64,000 bases of DNA from Isoetes taiwanensis (lineage: Eukaryota > Streptophyta > Lycopodiopsida > Isoetales > Isoetaceae). The notes beneath the pieces are model-generated. The model ran no database searches, had not been told where the DNA came from, and saw nothing but the letters and a program-made list of their open reading frames with translations. This document shows, piece by piece, positions 45,451 through 56,079 of the stretch (position 1 is its first letter; every line of letters starts with the position of its first letter). Position numbers and translations under genes: made by a program. The DNA is taken from contig JAJEKV010000020.1 in NCBI GenBank assembly GCA_021234155.1, forward strand, positions 6,868,563 to 6,932,562. Reading direction: 5' to 3'.

Positions 45451-45839
45451 ACCAATTTAGTCTTAGGAAGTACTTTCTGCTGGCTAACTCAAATTGAGCC
45501 AAAACCTCGTCGCTGGATGCGTCGCGATCCGTCGACCACGCTACAGTCATAAGATTGCTTCGGAAATGCAGAAGTCGATCGAGCGCCAAGGCGGAACAGG
45601 GGAACAGGCGGCTGCCGGAGTCGGAACAGGGGAAGACAAAGAGGAATGGAAGGAATAGGGGTCGCGGGAGAAGAGGTAGAGGGTGCAGTTATTTCTGGCT
45701 GCACCCTCGATCCTCGAAAAAAGTGGCATTTATGACACTCCTAGAGTCACGTGTGTGGCATGCCATCCGTGACCTGGATTGCTGACGTGGCCATGTCAGA
45801 TGTCGCTGACGAAGGGCCACGTCAGCACAGTCATGAATT

Positions 45840-46075
45840 CGGGGGAGCCAATGTTTTAATGGTTATAATGTTTTAATGCTTTTAATGGTTAATGTTAAAT
45901 GTTTTAATGTTAAATGTTAGTGTTAAAAGTTTTAATGTTTTTAATGGTTATAAGGTTATAATGTTTTAATGCTTCTTAATGGTTAATGTTAGCCAAGATT
46001 TCAATGGTTTTTAATGGTTATATGGTTTCTAATGGTTATATGGCTATAGTGCTCATTCATATATGGTTGTATATG
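45840..46075. repeat. Low-complexity TTTTAATGGTTA repeats
   Basis: Many imperfect copies of AATGTTTTAATGGTTA-like words over 235 bp, ending in a consensus acceptor (TTCATTCAG at about 46100). It could be an intron before the following ORF or simple-sequence expansion. Confidence 0.6.
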
Positions 46076-46077
46076 GT

Positions 46078-48999
46078 TTTAATGTGTGCTCTTTCATTCA
46101 GGGAGAATGTGAGATGAGCAAAATGGAGCCAAGGAAGCCCAGCACAGGCCATTGCCCTAGGCTCCAATGGAGGAAGATGGGTTGCTTGTTGTTGCACCCT
46201 TGCAATGAGACGGTATTTGCAGAGGGCATAATAACTGCAGTTGATCCTTTTGATAGTGTGAATGATGAAAGGCTGGGAGATGATCATCTTGGAGTTGGCA
46301 TTGTGAAGCTTCTTATCGAAGTTGATACAATCATGTCCCAGGGAAGCTCTAGTGATTGCATTGTATGCTCTGGGTTGCTGGAGTCCCAAAGTCAGTTGAG
46401 ATGGCCAATTAGATATATTACACACAAGAATGGTGATAGTCTGGAATGCCCTACTCAACTACATACCCCAAGGCCCACCCAAGGCCATGTGGAAGATTTG
46501 GTGGTCGATGAGCATCCTTTGATCACAAGGAAGAGACGCTATGTTTTTCATAAAAGGCAGCCACGGGTGCCCAAGAGGCCTAGAAGTGACAAATATTTAG
46601 AAAGGATGGAAAGTATGGCCCCAACCAAAGAAAACCTAGAGGCAATTAGGGGACAAGAGTGTTGCAACCCGGATTGCACAAAGTCAAGACAAAGGTGGAT
46701 GACCTCGTCGGTGATAAGGTCCCAATACATTGGACAAACTTCAAAAAGATAGGATTAATTTCATCTACTCCTTGTGTAGGAATTCCAAATATGATGAAAA
46801 CACGGAAGGCTACTATATCAATTGAGGGGCATGAAGGTATGTATGAGAGCATTGAGATGGATTCTTGGGGTGAGCAAGTCTTCATTCTACGAATCTTTGG
46901 GAGGCGGGTTAGAAAAGGGCACGCTTTGTTCCAACATGGTAGTGCACTCACTTTGAAACCTAGAGCAAATACTCTCAAGGCCATTGCGGTCTTGAGAGCT
47001 TTGTGAGATACATGTCTCAATCTATGCCCCACAAGTCGAAGGTGAGCGAAAGAACGGTGTGCGAGTGGTGCAAAGGGTGTTGCCACAACACTATATCCAA
47101 AAGGAGTGCCTTAAAGAGGTCAACTCCATCCTAGAAACTACTTTTGGAGGTAGGCCTCTTTCTCAATCACATTTCAGCAAGTTATGGAGCACTCACTTCT
47201 CGGGCGTGAGTGTCACGCAACACATGCCATTCTCAAAGTGCAACACTTGCATTTAACTCAAGGATACACTTGCATCAACTGCAATAGAGAAAGAAAGAAT
47301 GGCAATTAGGGAGCAATTTGCGATCACCAAAGGGACCAAATATCATGTAGACACTTGTATTGGCGGTGGAGAACATTTTCGAGATGCAAAGGACAAATTT
47401 TTGTGTATAATTCATGATAAGATGGACCAACACAAGACTTTCTTGCCAAAGCTAGATCCTTTACCCAAGCGTTGTCAAAACGCTTTTCGATGAAAGTAAG
47501 TCCGGGGTGTCTTAACACATGGTCATGGAACCGGAACATATGGTCATTTTGTGCTTGATCTATGGAGGGATGATCCAAACTTCCATGTGAGCTCTATTTT
47601 CAAGTGCTTGAGAACACTAGAGAAAGGATCGATAGAAGGGAGGAGGTATTCCCCTTCAAAGACCCATTTTGAGGCTTTGATGGATGATCAACCGCTTTGT
47701 TACCAAAGGCAGATAAAAAAGCTCACATCCAAGGTGTCTAGTGAATCAAGGAGGACTTGGGATGATTTCCCCTTACTTGAGAAACCACTGCCTGAGGAGC
47801 TATGTGTTCAATTGGACAACTGTTGGAAAGAAAACAAGAATAGATGGATGTTTGGGGCAATGTCATACTTGACAAAAGGAGTATTCAAAGTTGTGAAAGT
47901 GGGATTCATGATGGTTGGGCATACGCATGATGATATAGATGGATTCTTTGGAACTTTCTCCACCAAGCTCAAGAGAGAAAAACGTGACTAGTCTCCCCGA
48001 ACTAATGGATGTGTTTGAGAGTCGCATTGACCCCAACCCAATGGCTTTCTTGATGGATGAGGTTCTGATTGGAAATCATTTGTAGAGGGATACTTGCTAG
48101 ATGGTAAGGACCGCCAACAGGACACACAAAGCCACTTCGGTTCAAGTTTTGGGTTAGGGATGGAATACCAATCATGCAATATAAGTGGAGACCCGTGACA
48201 AGTTGTGGATGCCTCGTACAAGGAATCGAGTTGTGGCAAAGGGGTGCTTTCTTTGGTGAAGTTCTCATTCCTAAAGGGCAGCCAAAACCACTACCTCCCT
48301 TCAAGATCTGTCAAAGACTCTAGCCAACTAATGAAGGGCATCAAGGATTACATAACGCACTGGGATGATGTTCGAAATGGAAAGCACACCTCCACTCTCT
48401 TAAGAAAAATCAAATGGACTCCCTAATCAAGTACTGGGAGAAAGTTGTGACATGCTTAGAAACTGAACAACCATGTGGGAGGAAGCTAAGAGACGGGTTC
48501 TTGCCAGAGTCAAGATGGGAGGGTTCTCAAGGAGCAAGCACGTCTAAGAATGTTCACTTGGTCCCAACAAGGGTTCCAAGTGGTTTGTGGGGAAGTAAGG
48601 CCTCAAAGCCGTGGTTTGATCTTCCCCGAGTGGGATCCCTTTGAGGACATCAAGGAAGGATACTTTGTGCTAGTAAGGCCTGATGATGAGGACTGTCCAA
48701 TATGGTTAGGGGTGGCACTCTCTGAAGTAACCACCACTATGCCTGATGGAGAGGAGTTGCGTCCTGGATTCCAAATTCAATATTGGGAGCCCATTGGGAG
48801 ATACAAGAAGGGCAACTTGAAGGAGCAATACACCGACTGCTGGGAGAAGAAGTGGAGGGCAAATTATGCTGATCCTCAAAGGAGGGAATTGGTGGAGTGT
48901 GTGGTATGGTCATATCCAAGTTCTCACGCTGCAAAGGACAACACACACAAGATCCCAAAAAGGGAGATGGACAAAGCCATGAGCAATACATTCTCTTAA
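46078..48999 (+). pseudogene. Decayed DUF7869-like (GHTHDDID) transposase-like gene
   Basis: Several frames in order look like one old ORF. 46093-46752 has a region resembling plant DUF8039 (LGVGIVKLLIEVD, LRWPIRYI), a basic stretch, then CCNPDC. 47059-47256 has HFSKLWSTHFSG and PFSKCNTC. 47299-47493 has FLCIIHDKMDQHKTFLPKL. 47551-47991 has QLDNCWKENKNRW and MMVGHTHDDIDGFFGTFS, the hallmark of DUF7869. 48550-48999 is an SH3/chromo-like WLGVALSEV...IQYWEP segment. Frameshifts and stops separate the blocks. The family assignment is from motif memory. The catalytic role is not established, but Asp, Asn and His-rich motifs suggest an RNase H-like fold. Confidence 0.6.
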
Positions 49000-50987
49000 G
49001 GATCCTATCTGCAGGTGAGATAGAGAAATGAGTGCTCAGAAATCACATTGGCTTGCCTCCTAATCAGCATGAGAAAGAACCGGCTTGGAATCAGCACAAG
49101 AATGGGGAAAACAACCCTATGCTACGGATTTTTTTCCTTCTTAGACAGTTAGGTTTTGAGCGAGCTATGCTACTAGGCGATGGCTATGGCGCCAGAAAGG
49201 GAAGACTACTCATGATATGCTCAAGAAACATGGTTTAGAGTTATTACTGCCTTTTTATTTTTAGCCACTTTAAATATTTACAACCATGCACAATAGTTTG
49301 GCACCCACAAAAATCCCTTATATTATTTTAAAACTTCATTTTCCAACAAAAAGAATCGTAAAAAAAGCATTTGCAAATGTAATTTGGTTGAATGCCTATG
49401 CACCTTCAGGGAACACCATTCCATAGTTGTTAAAGGTTCAGTTTTAGATAGGATTGGAACAAGATGTGGAAGAAGATGCAGATCATAAATTTGTTCTTAC
49501 CATATGAAAAGCTATTGGGTTAATGGGTTCATGTGTTATTCATGTGCATTTTGAATAACCATTTTGCATAGATATATTGGCAACTACAGAGGTTAAAATT
49601 CCCCATGCTCAAACACAGTTCAATTTTTGTGTGTTCGGAACTTAGATTCTTTTGATTTAATACAAAATATCTTTCATAACAAGTTGTTATGATCAATATT
49701 TTTCTATCGTGCAGGCACTAAACACAAGACAACAAAATACAGGTTCAAATTCTGCATGTTCTAGCATGTATAGACGAGTTGGGGAAGAGAAACGTTCGCG
49801 GTGGCCTTGGCCGCCGCGATAAGTTTCTTGTAGAAAATAAAAAGGTATAGGTAACAACAGCCTTGTCTCAAACAAATAGTCTTTAGAAAAAACTTTGAAT
49901 CCATATGACTTTTAGAAAATATAAAGGTATAAGTAAGCTTTTTTTGAGCTTGTAATTAATGCCTATCATCGTCCATGAAGCCCTAACTTGGCATACAACT
50001 GTTTCTCGAGACCAGACCACTTTTTTACGATGGAGTATAACGATTTAAGAAAGATAGTTTTATTACTAACCATGTCAATCAAATTATTTGACGTTTAGTT
50101 GTGTTTATATCTCATTTGAGATATAGATGTCTCTCTAAGCTGTTCCTTCTCTTTTTTTATAAAACCATTTTATTCCGCGCTTAACAAAATCACCATTTAG
50201 GATGTATAGATGTTTAATAAGCTTTACCATGCACCGTGGTCCGACGCCGACAGTCGCATTTAGGTTCTCGACGGACTGATGCTGCCCATGTATCATGGCC
50301 CCAAAAACTACGGTCGCATTTATTCGTAAATACTTCTCGGTAACTTTTAAAAAAAAAAAATCATTCCATTTTATCCACAACTGAAACACAAAACAAAACT
50401 TGCAAGAAACTGTACGTTTAAGGAGAAACAAATTCTCTTTGCGACCCTCCTCTTGTTAGAGGATTGTCATGGAAGCTTTGCATGGAATTGGTGTTAAGAG
50501 GAGAATCGCCACCCTCCCTGCTTTTTCCTCTATGGTCAGATCAATGAATCACCAGGAGCTCGTATCAGAGTTGGTTTAACCGCTACAACCATCGCCAAAT
50601 ATTTTAAGATGCTAATAAGCAAGACGTACTTCTATTCATTGACAACATATTTCGTTTTGTTCAAGCAGGATCTGAAGTTTCTGAACTCTATTTTGAGAAC
50701 TACGTTGAAGCTTTAGATCAAATTGCCATCTCGTTAATGAAGCAGATTTCAACAAACTTACTCATTGCTATTGCACATTTTCCTTGTATAGCAAACTAGT
50801 ATTACAAAAATCTTGGAGCCTCCAAATGGCACATAAATAAAGTCAGTAGCATATCTTCCATTTGAGAGATCCTCCATAGACGCCAAAATTGGATGTATCT
50901 TATAATCTCCTGCTCATTATGGCATCTAGTGCAAGAAGTTTCAGGTCACCAGACTTGGTCTTTTCGTGTTTGAATATGATGCATATA
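49000..50987. other. AT-rich intergenic DNA
   Basis: No coding or repeat structure beyond short A/T runs is supported. The part next to 50987 will include the 3' UTR of the minus-strand gene. Confidence 0.5.
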
Positions 50988-53900
50988 TCAAGCTGCTTTA
51001 TCTACCTTCGGTTTCTTCTTTTTCTTGTCTGTATTACCTTTCTTCTTTTTCTTGTCTGTATCACCATTTGATTCCGGCCTTTTAAGTCCTTCCCCACCTT
51101 CTGAACTCAATAGATGTTGCAACCTCACAAGAGAAGATTTAATTTTACCCTTCTCTGGCACTGAAAGCTTTTGTAAAGCAGAAGAAAATTGGTTGACATT
51201 GATAATCTCACCTAAAGAAACATCTGCATATAAAGCGCGCAATGTTTCCAGACAAGTTACACAGAAATGAAGAGCTGCAGCACGACGCTGCTTCTTTTTG
51301 AAGGGTTGTTCAACCAGCATAACAAGCAACTCAGAAAGATCTGATAAAAAAGGTTTTAATGAGCCGTGCATACCATTCTGTGTCCTAGGGTTTCTCAGCT
51401 TCAGTGCTAATGCTATTAAATTAAGAGCCTCTGACCTGAGATATTCATCTCGTGCACTCTTGCACTGCTCTATCAACTTACCAACTAGTGAGCCGCTCAA
51501 CCAGGAGTATCGTGAAAACAACTCTGCAAAGAATGAACATGGCAGTCTGGACCTTTTACTGGTAAAGACTTCCTCTATAGCAGTTGACATAGTCTGCACT
51601 ATACTTCCCTCTTCTGTAGAAGGAAAATTTGCTTGCTCGACTTTAAAAAACCAAAACCAACAGGCTTGAGAAATATCTCTTATCCTTTTGTTCAAGTATC
51701 TGGACGCTATTCTTAATGTCTTTTGGAGCATAGTATCCAGGCTCTCCCTATCAATGTCTGTGCCTTTAGGATATTCTTTGCCTTTCAATATCTTACTACG
51801 CATAACATTTTCTAATTTAGAAGCAAGAGGATTCTTGTCGTCTGTAGAGCATGAATTAATGAAAGCCTGAAGAAGAGATGGAAGAACAGTCAACACAAGA
51901 GTGTTACCAGAGTTTTTTTGCAAGAATATTTCTAAAAGCCCAAGAACCCGGAGCTTAAATACTGATAGTTGAACATGAATCCCAGTTTTACTTTCTAAAC
52001 CCTTCTTTCTTTCTTTAAAAATTTCTGCAAGATGAGAATCAAGTTTAAACATGGCTTCGTCATCTAAATCAGAAAGCTCCGTCTCATCAGAGCTATCCGC
52101 CCCATTGTTGTCGGCATCTTGAACCATGGCTGTTTTGTTTTGCACATTTCCGTTCATAGTATGCATCTGTGTTGCATTTTGGCCACTTTTCACTGTCTCA
52201 TCCTCTGAATCGTCCTCTACAGTTTCATCATCGACATCCTCATCGGGTTCACCATCCTCATCACCCTCATCCATTTCACCATCTTCATCTGCACTTTCGT
52301 CTTCAAAGCCAACTAAATCATCATCATTGTTGTCATCAACTAAATTATTTTCATCGTCTGATTTATGTCTTGATCTGCCAACTTCTTTTCTCACAACTTG
52401 CAACATTCTATTCAGACCAGATGGAGTTATATCATTGCAATATACTTTAAACAGCTGCACAAAGATCCAGTAACCATGTCAGTATCAGTATAATATAGAA
52501 AAACGAATTTGCAACAATAATGTTGTGCCGTACCTCTTCAGCTGCTGTCCGGACAGGTGCAGATGAACTTGCTAATAATGAAAGAACCACGTCTAGCACG
52601 ACGTCATTTATATCCGGACTTCCATCAGGGGATTCTTCCATCTCAATTGCAAAATCAATTTGTTGCCCAAATGCCTTCTGACAACATATCAAAAGCTCCA
52701 TAGACATTTCTGTAACTGTACCAGGTTCCAACCATGCTTCATACATCAATTGTGTTAACATAGAGCGCATTGCCTGCAATCTTTTCAAGATGTCTTCATT
52801 CTTTCCCATATCAATCTGCAGCCATTGCAAGGTTAAATCACTACCTCGATGTGTTCATTAATTATGTTCTTGAGATAACTTTGAAGAAACTTACAAGAGA
52901 AGAAATCTTAGAGACTGCAGATTGCAACTTTAAAATAATGGTAGAATCCTCCTCTGATGTAGTTCTGATAAGTGGAATCAGAATTGATTCCAGTGTATGC
53001 ACATCAAATGAGCAACTAGACAGACTTAGAATCCTTCTAAGTAACACTTTAACTGTAGTCGCTTTTGGAACTGAATCAAACGACAGTTGACTACACTTCT
53101 GCAAACAGGCAATTACAGGGATAAGCTGCTTATCACCATTGGATGCCCATTTGCATAAATCTACAACAAATTGCTGTGCAGACTTATATAGAAGGTTGTT
53201 TTTTGAAGAAAGAATATCCACAAGGCAGCAAAGAAACGCTTTAGACAGAACTATCTCGATACACGAGGTTGGAATTTGTGGAAGGAGCATCAAAACAATC
53301 TGCATTGCCAAATGCTTCCTCTCGTGGGAAGATGTCAGCAAAGAATCATCAATCACAACCGTCCAGAATGCCTTCAATGATTCTTCGACTACATTCAAAT
53401 GTCCTTTTGCATGGGTCTGACCATCCTTTTTCCCCTTCCTTTTCTTCCTTGACTGCTGTCCATCTAGGGATAATAAAATGTCAAAGAGCACCTGCCATAC
53501 AGGGTGAACCCTTGGATGACTATATGAGGCTTCCTGCAGATGTGAATTAAATCTCAGTATATGTCCATAAAAGAAGATGTCCAATTATTTCAAATAGCAA
53601 GATGAAAATACCATTAGTGCTCAACAGTAAATGTACATTGACTGAGCAGTGAATGTGATGCAATAAAACAAGCAAAAAGCATTTACTCTAAACATCATAT
53701 TGAGAGAGCATCTTACTTTCAAATAAGGAACCAGCTGAGTCAGAAAATCTGGTGTGAACAGCTCAACAATGTTTCCCGATTTCGGCAAAAGTGAGGAGCT
53801 TGTACGTAACAAATCAGGAAGCTTTACATTAAGCTTTAGAAGGAGCAATAGCACATCAGCCCCTCCAACATCAGCTTCCGCCTGGATCCAATCCTTAAAT

Positions 53901-54822
53901 TGCGGGACAGTAAAAAAGGTAGCCTCTAGTAATTGAGAAGGTAGCTGCCATAAGACTTAATAATAAGAATAGGCCAACCTATATAAGAAATATATGCTGC
54001 CAAGTGACTCATACCTTGTCTGCAAGTTCTAGTAAGACAACTGTGGCTGGTTCCCTAAGAAAGCTCTTTTTCTTTGCTAATGTAAGTATTTGCTGTGCCA
54101 ACTCCTTGATAAGCTCTTGATCCGAAAATGTAGAATTGTCACTGATGAATCTTCCTGCCCTTATAATAGATGCAAACGCAAATAAGCGTCCTAGAAGCCC
54201 ATCTCGTATTTCCTGTTTCACATATCAACGAAGTCTGAAAATCATATTGTTAAACTGCTGATAGCATAAAAAGAAAAAGGGGTCGTCTACTGACCTGGCC
54301 TTTCATAGACGAACTTGCTTCTATGTTATCCCTGATAAGCTTCATCATTGCATCAGCTTTTATGCCTGACAACGATTCCATTACTGCAGTAAAGGCTAAA
54401 GCAAATCCTTGTCTGGCACACTAAGCAAATTTTAAAAATTCAGCATACTGCACATCAGGTGAAGTATTAAAAAAGGGTGATTTTAAGAAAATTACTCCGT
54501 GAGATGATGCAAGTCCTCGAACAAGCCGCCGCAAGGAATATCTAACTGCAGGAGCACAATCCCGCAAACCCTCCTCTTCTTTGCTGCCACCCAACAAAAC
54601 TGCCTCTGCCCCTCTTTCTTCACCCATTGAATCGTAGGCTGCTTGTGCCCTAATGAGCTCCTTAACTAGGGCAACAGCTGCAGTTTCCCGAGTAATTGCA
54701 TCTGCAGCTGACAACTTCCAATAAATCTCTAAACCAGCTGGTTGTGCTGCATCAGTTGGACACTGTACAACTTCATCGGCTATAGTCCCCCCATCTGCTA
54801 CTTCTGCCTTGCGTTTCTTCAT
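50988..54822 (-). CDS. MYBBP1A/POL5-like protein (DNA polymerase phi family), seven exons
   Basis: Exons, minus strand: 54822-54496, 54420-54295, 54212-54015, 53944-53717, 53533-52895, 52815-52534, 52454-50988. All introns are GT-AG and phase 0; the total is 1088 residues. Family proteins are nucleolar, acting in rDNA transcription and ribosome production, not as true polymerases. Seen: HEAT-like helical repeats from exon 1 (DAITRETAAVALVKEL, YSLRRLVRGLASS) through exon 6, a long Asp/Glu tract in exon 7 (about 52350-52190), and a Lys-rich tail (DKKKKKGNTDKKKKK) that may direct it to nucleoli. The start at 54822 is the first in-frame ATG. Plant relatives are commonly about 1,250-1,300 residues (from memory). 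The shortfall falls between exons 5 and 6, where a helical block of perhaps 150-200 residues seems absent. No frame break is seen. Confidence 0.88.
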
Positions 54823-54986
54823 CCTCTTCAAACTCCGAATATCCTCATAATCCTCTTTTCTCGTTGGAAAACATTCCGGCGCTTCAGAAAGGGGATTTTT
54901 TAGGGCAGGGTTTTGGGGTTAGGGTTTGAGGTTTAAAATATCATTGTGCAAAGGCAATGACACATTGTATGTCTTGGTTTGGCCCA

Positions 54987-54995
54987 CAGCCCTAG
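54987..54995. repeat. 9-bp target site duplication CAGCCCTAG (left)
   Basis: Recurs at 55866-55874. Nine bases is the standard duplication of Mutator-like elements. Confidence 0.88.
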
Positions 54996-55476
54996 CGGGG
55001 CCTTTTTTGGCTCCCGAATTCGGGGTATTCCGCAGGGAAATTCGTTTATGCGAATTTGGCAGCGAATTTCACCTGCCAAGCGCACGTGGGGCGACACGGG
55101 CGGTGTGCGGGCATGCGGCGCGAGGCCCGAGGCCCAAGGCACCGCTTCCTCTCTGCCCTTTCCCTGTTCTGCATTCTCGATCATTGACGTTATTCGGCAT
55201 ATAGATTTTTCTGCTGACTATCTCCAGATTGAAAACCATTTTTTTTTTTTTTCCTTCTGATTTGTCTCCAACCTGCAATGATCCGTTCCCTCTTCCTCTT
55301 GATATGGGCACTTTGATTTCTTCAAAAATTTCGTTTTGTATTACGGAGAAAAGATCTGAGACGCGTTTGAATCCCAGGTTGAGCTTGAACCGGACCCATC
55401 ATTGTGAGGAACAATTGTTATGCTTAATCTAGAATTAGGAAGAATTTGAATGGTCTGATATTGAATCAGAATTGGG

Positions 55477-55607
55477 ATGCCTTCATTGGAAGCTGGAGCT
55501 TCTAAGCTTCAGAATGGGGTCTTGCAACAAGTGAATTTGCCATCAGGATTCTCAGATGAAAATTTCGTGGCTCTTCTTTCAAATCAGGGCCAACAAAGTC
55601 GGCGCAA
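55477..55607 (+). other. Possible captured host exon inside the Mutator-like element
   Basis: The ATG at 55477 opens a short frame (MPSLEAGASKLQNGVLQQ, then FSDENFVALLSNQGQQ) that ends at a consensus donor GTAAGA at 55608. Codon use looks like real coding DNA, and a 5'-UTR-like T-rich stretch precedes it. The source gene is not recognised. Pack-MULEs commonly pick up first exons this way. Confidence 0.45.
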
Positions 55608-55622
55608 GTAAGAATCAGGGTT

Positions 55623-55823
55623 GAAATTCGCTTAAGCGAATTTCAGTTTTTTTTTAAAAACACCTGCGCAGGCGCTGACAGAATCAGACAGGTGTCAGAC
55701 AATTTTTCCGACGACGTCTTCTGAAATTCGCTTAAGCGAATTTCATAAAATTGGGATCTTGACAGAATATTCCCTTGTGAAATTCGCTTAAGCGAATTTC
55801 ACAAATTCGCTTAAGCGAATTTG
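55623..55823. repeat. Cluster of four perfect 22-bp palindromes
   Basis: The core AAATTCGCTTAAGCGAATTT, extended by G/C to a perfect 22-bp palindrome, occurs at 55623-55644, 55723-55744, 55779-55800 and (with C/G outer pair) 55802-55823. A degenerate fifth copy (AAATTCGTTTATGCGAATTT) is at 55038-55057 near the other end of the same element. Confidence 0.95.
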
Positions 55824-55865
55824 CCTTGCGCGATAGTCCAATTTTGGGAGCCAAAAAAGGCACCG

Positions 55866-55874
55866 CAGCCCTAG
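55866..55874. repeat. 9-bp target site duplication CAGCCCTAG (right)
   Basis: Partner of 54987-54995. Confidence 0.88.
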
Positions 55875-55985
55875 GGTTCGAAATTGGTGGGGTTCCTCCC
55901 TAAAACATCCGGCAATTCTAAAAACAAGGTGTTACACACGAAGGGTTGCCCTTCTGTGATCCGAGGGTGTGTTTGCATGCTTTTT

Positions 55986-56079
55986 GTTTTGTTGTTTCGC
56001 AATGGATCTTCTTTGTTTAATATCGAGCCTTCGTTTTGTTGTTTCGTAATGGATCTTCTTTGTTTAATATCGAGCCTTC
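55986..56079. repeat. 47-bp direct duplication
   Basis: Two adjacent 47-bp units with TTTGTTGTTTCG and ATGGATCTTCTTTG, differing at about one position (C/T). Confidence 0.85.

Larger units (their letters stand above)
54996..55865. mobile_element. Non-autonomous Mutator-like element, possible Pack-MULE
   Basis: An 870-bp element with terminal inverted repeats that share CGGNGCCTTTTTTGGCTCCC (one mismatch) and weaker pairing beyond, flanked by the 9-bp duplication CAGCCCTAG. It inserted about 174 bp upstream of the start codon of the minus-strand POL5-like gene, so it lies in its promoter or 5' UTR. No transposase. It holds a short ORF with a splice donor and a palindrome cluster. Confidence 0.88.

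Noticed and set aside
52126-52473. Ser/His-rich plus-strand ORFs
   Set aside because: They are the antisense of the acidic Asp/Glu tract in exon 7 of the POL5-like gene; GAT/GAA repeats give Ser- and His-rich shadows.
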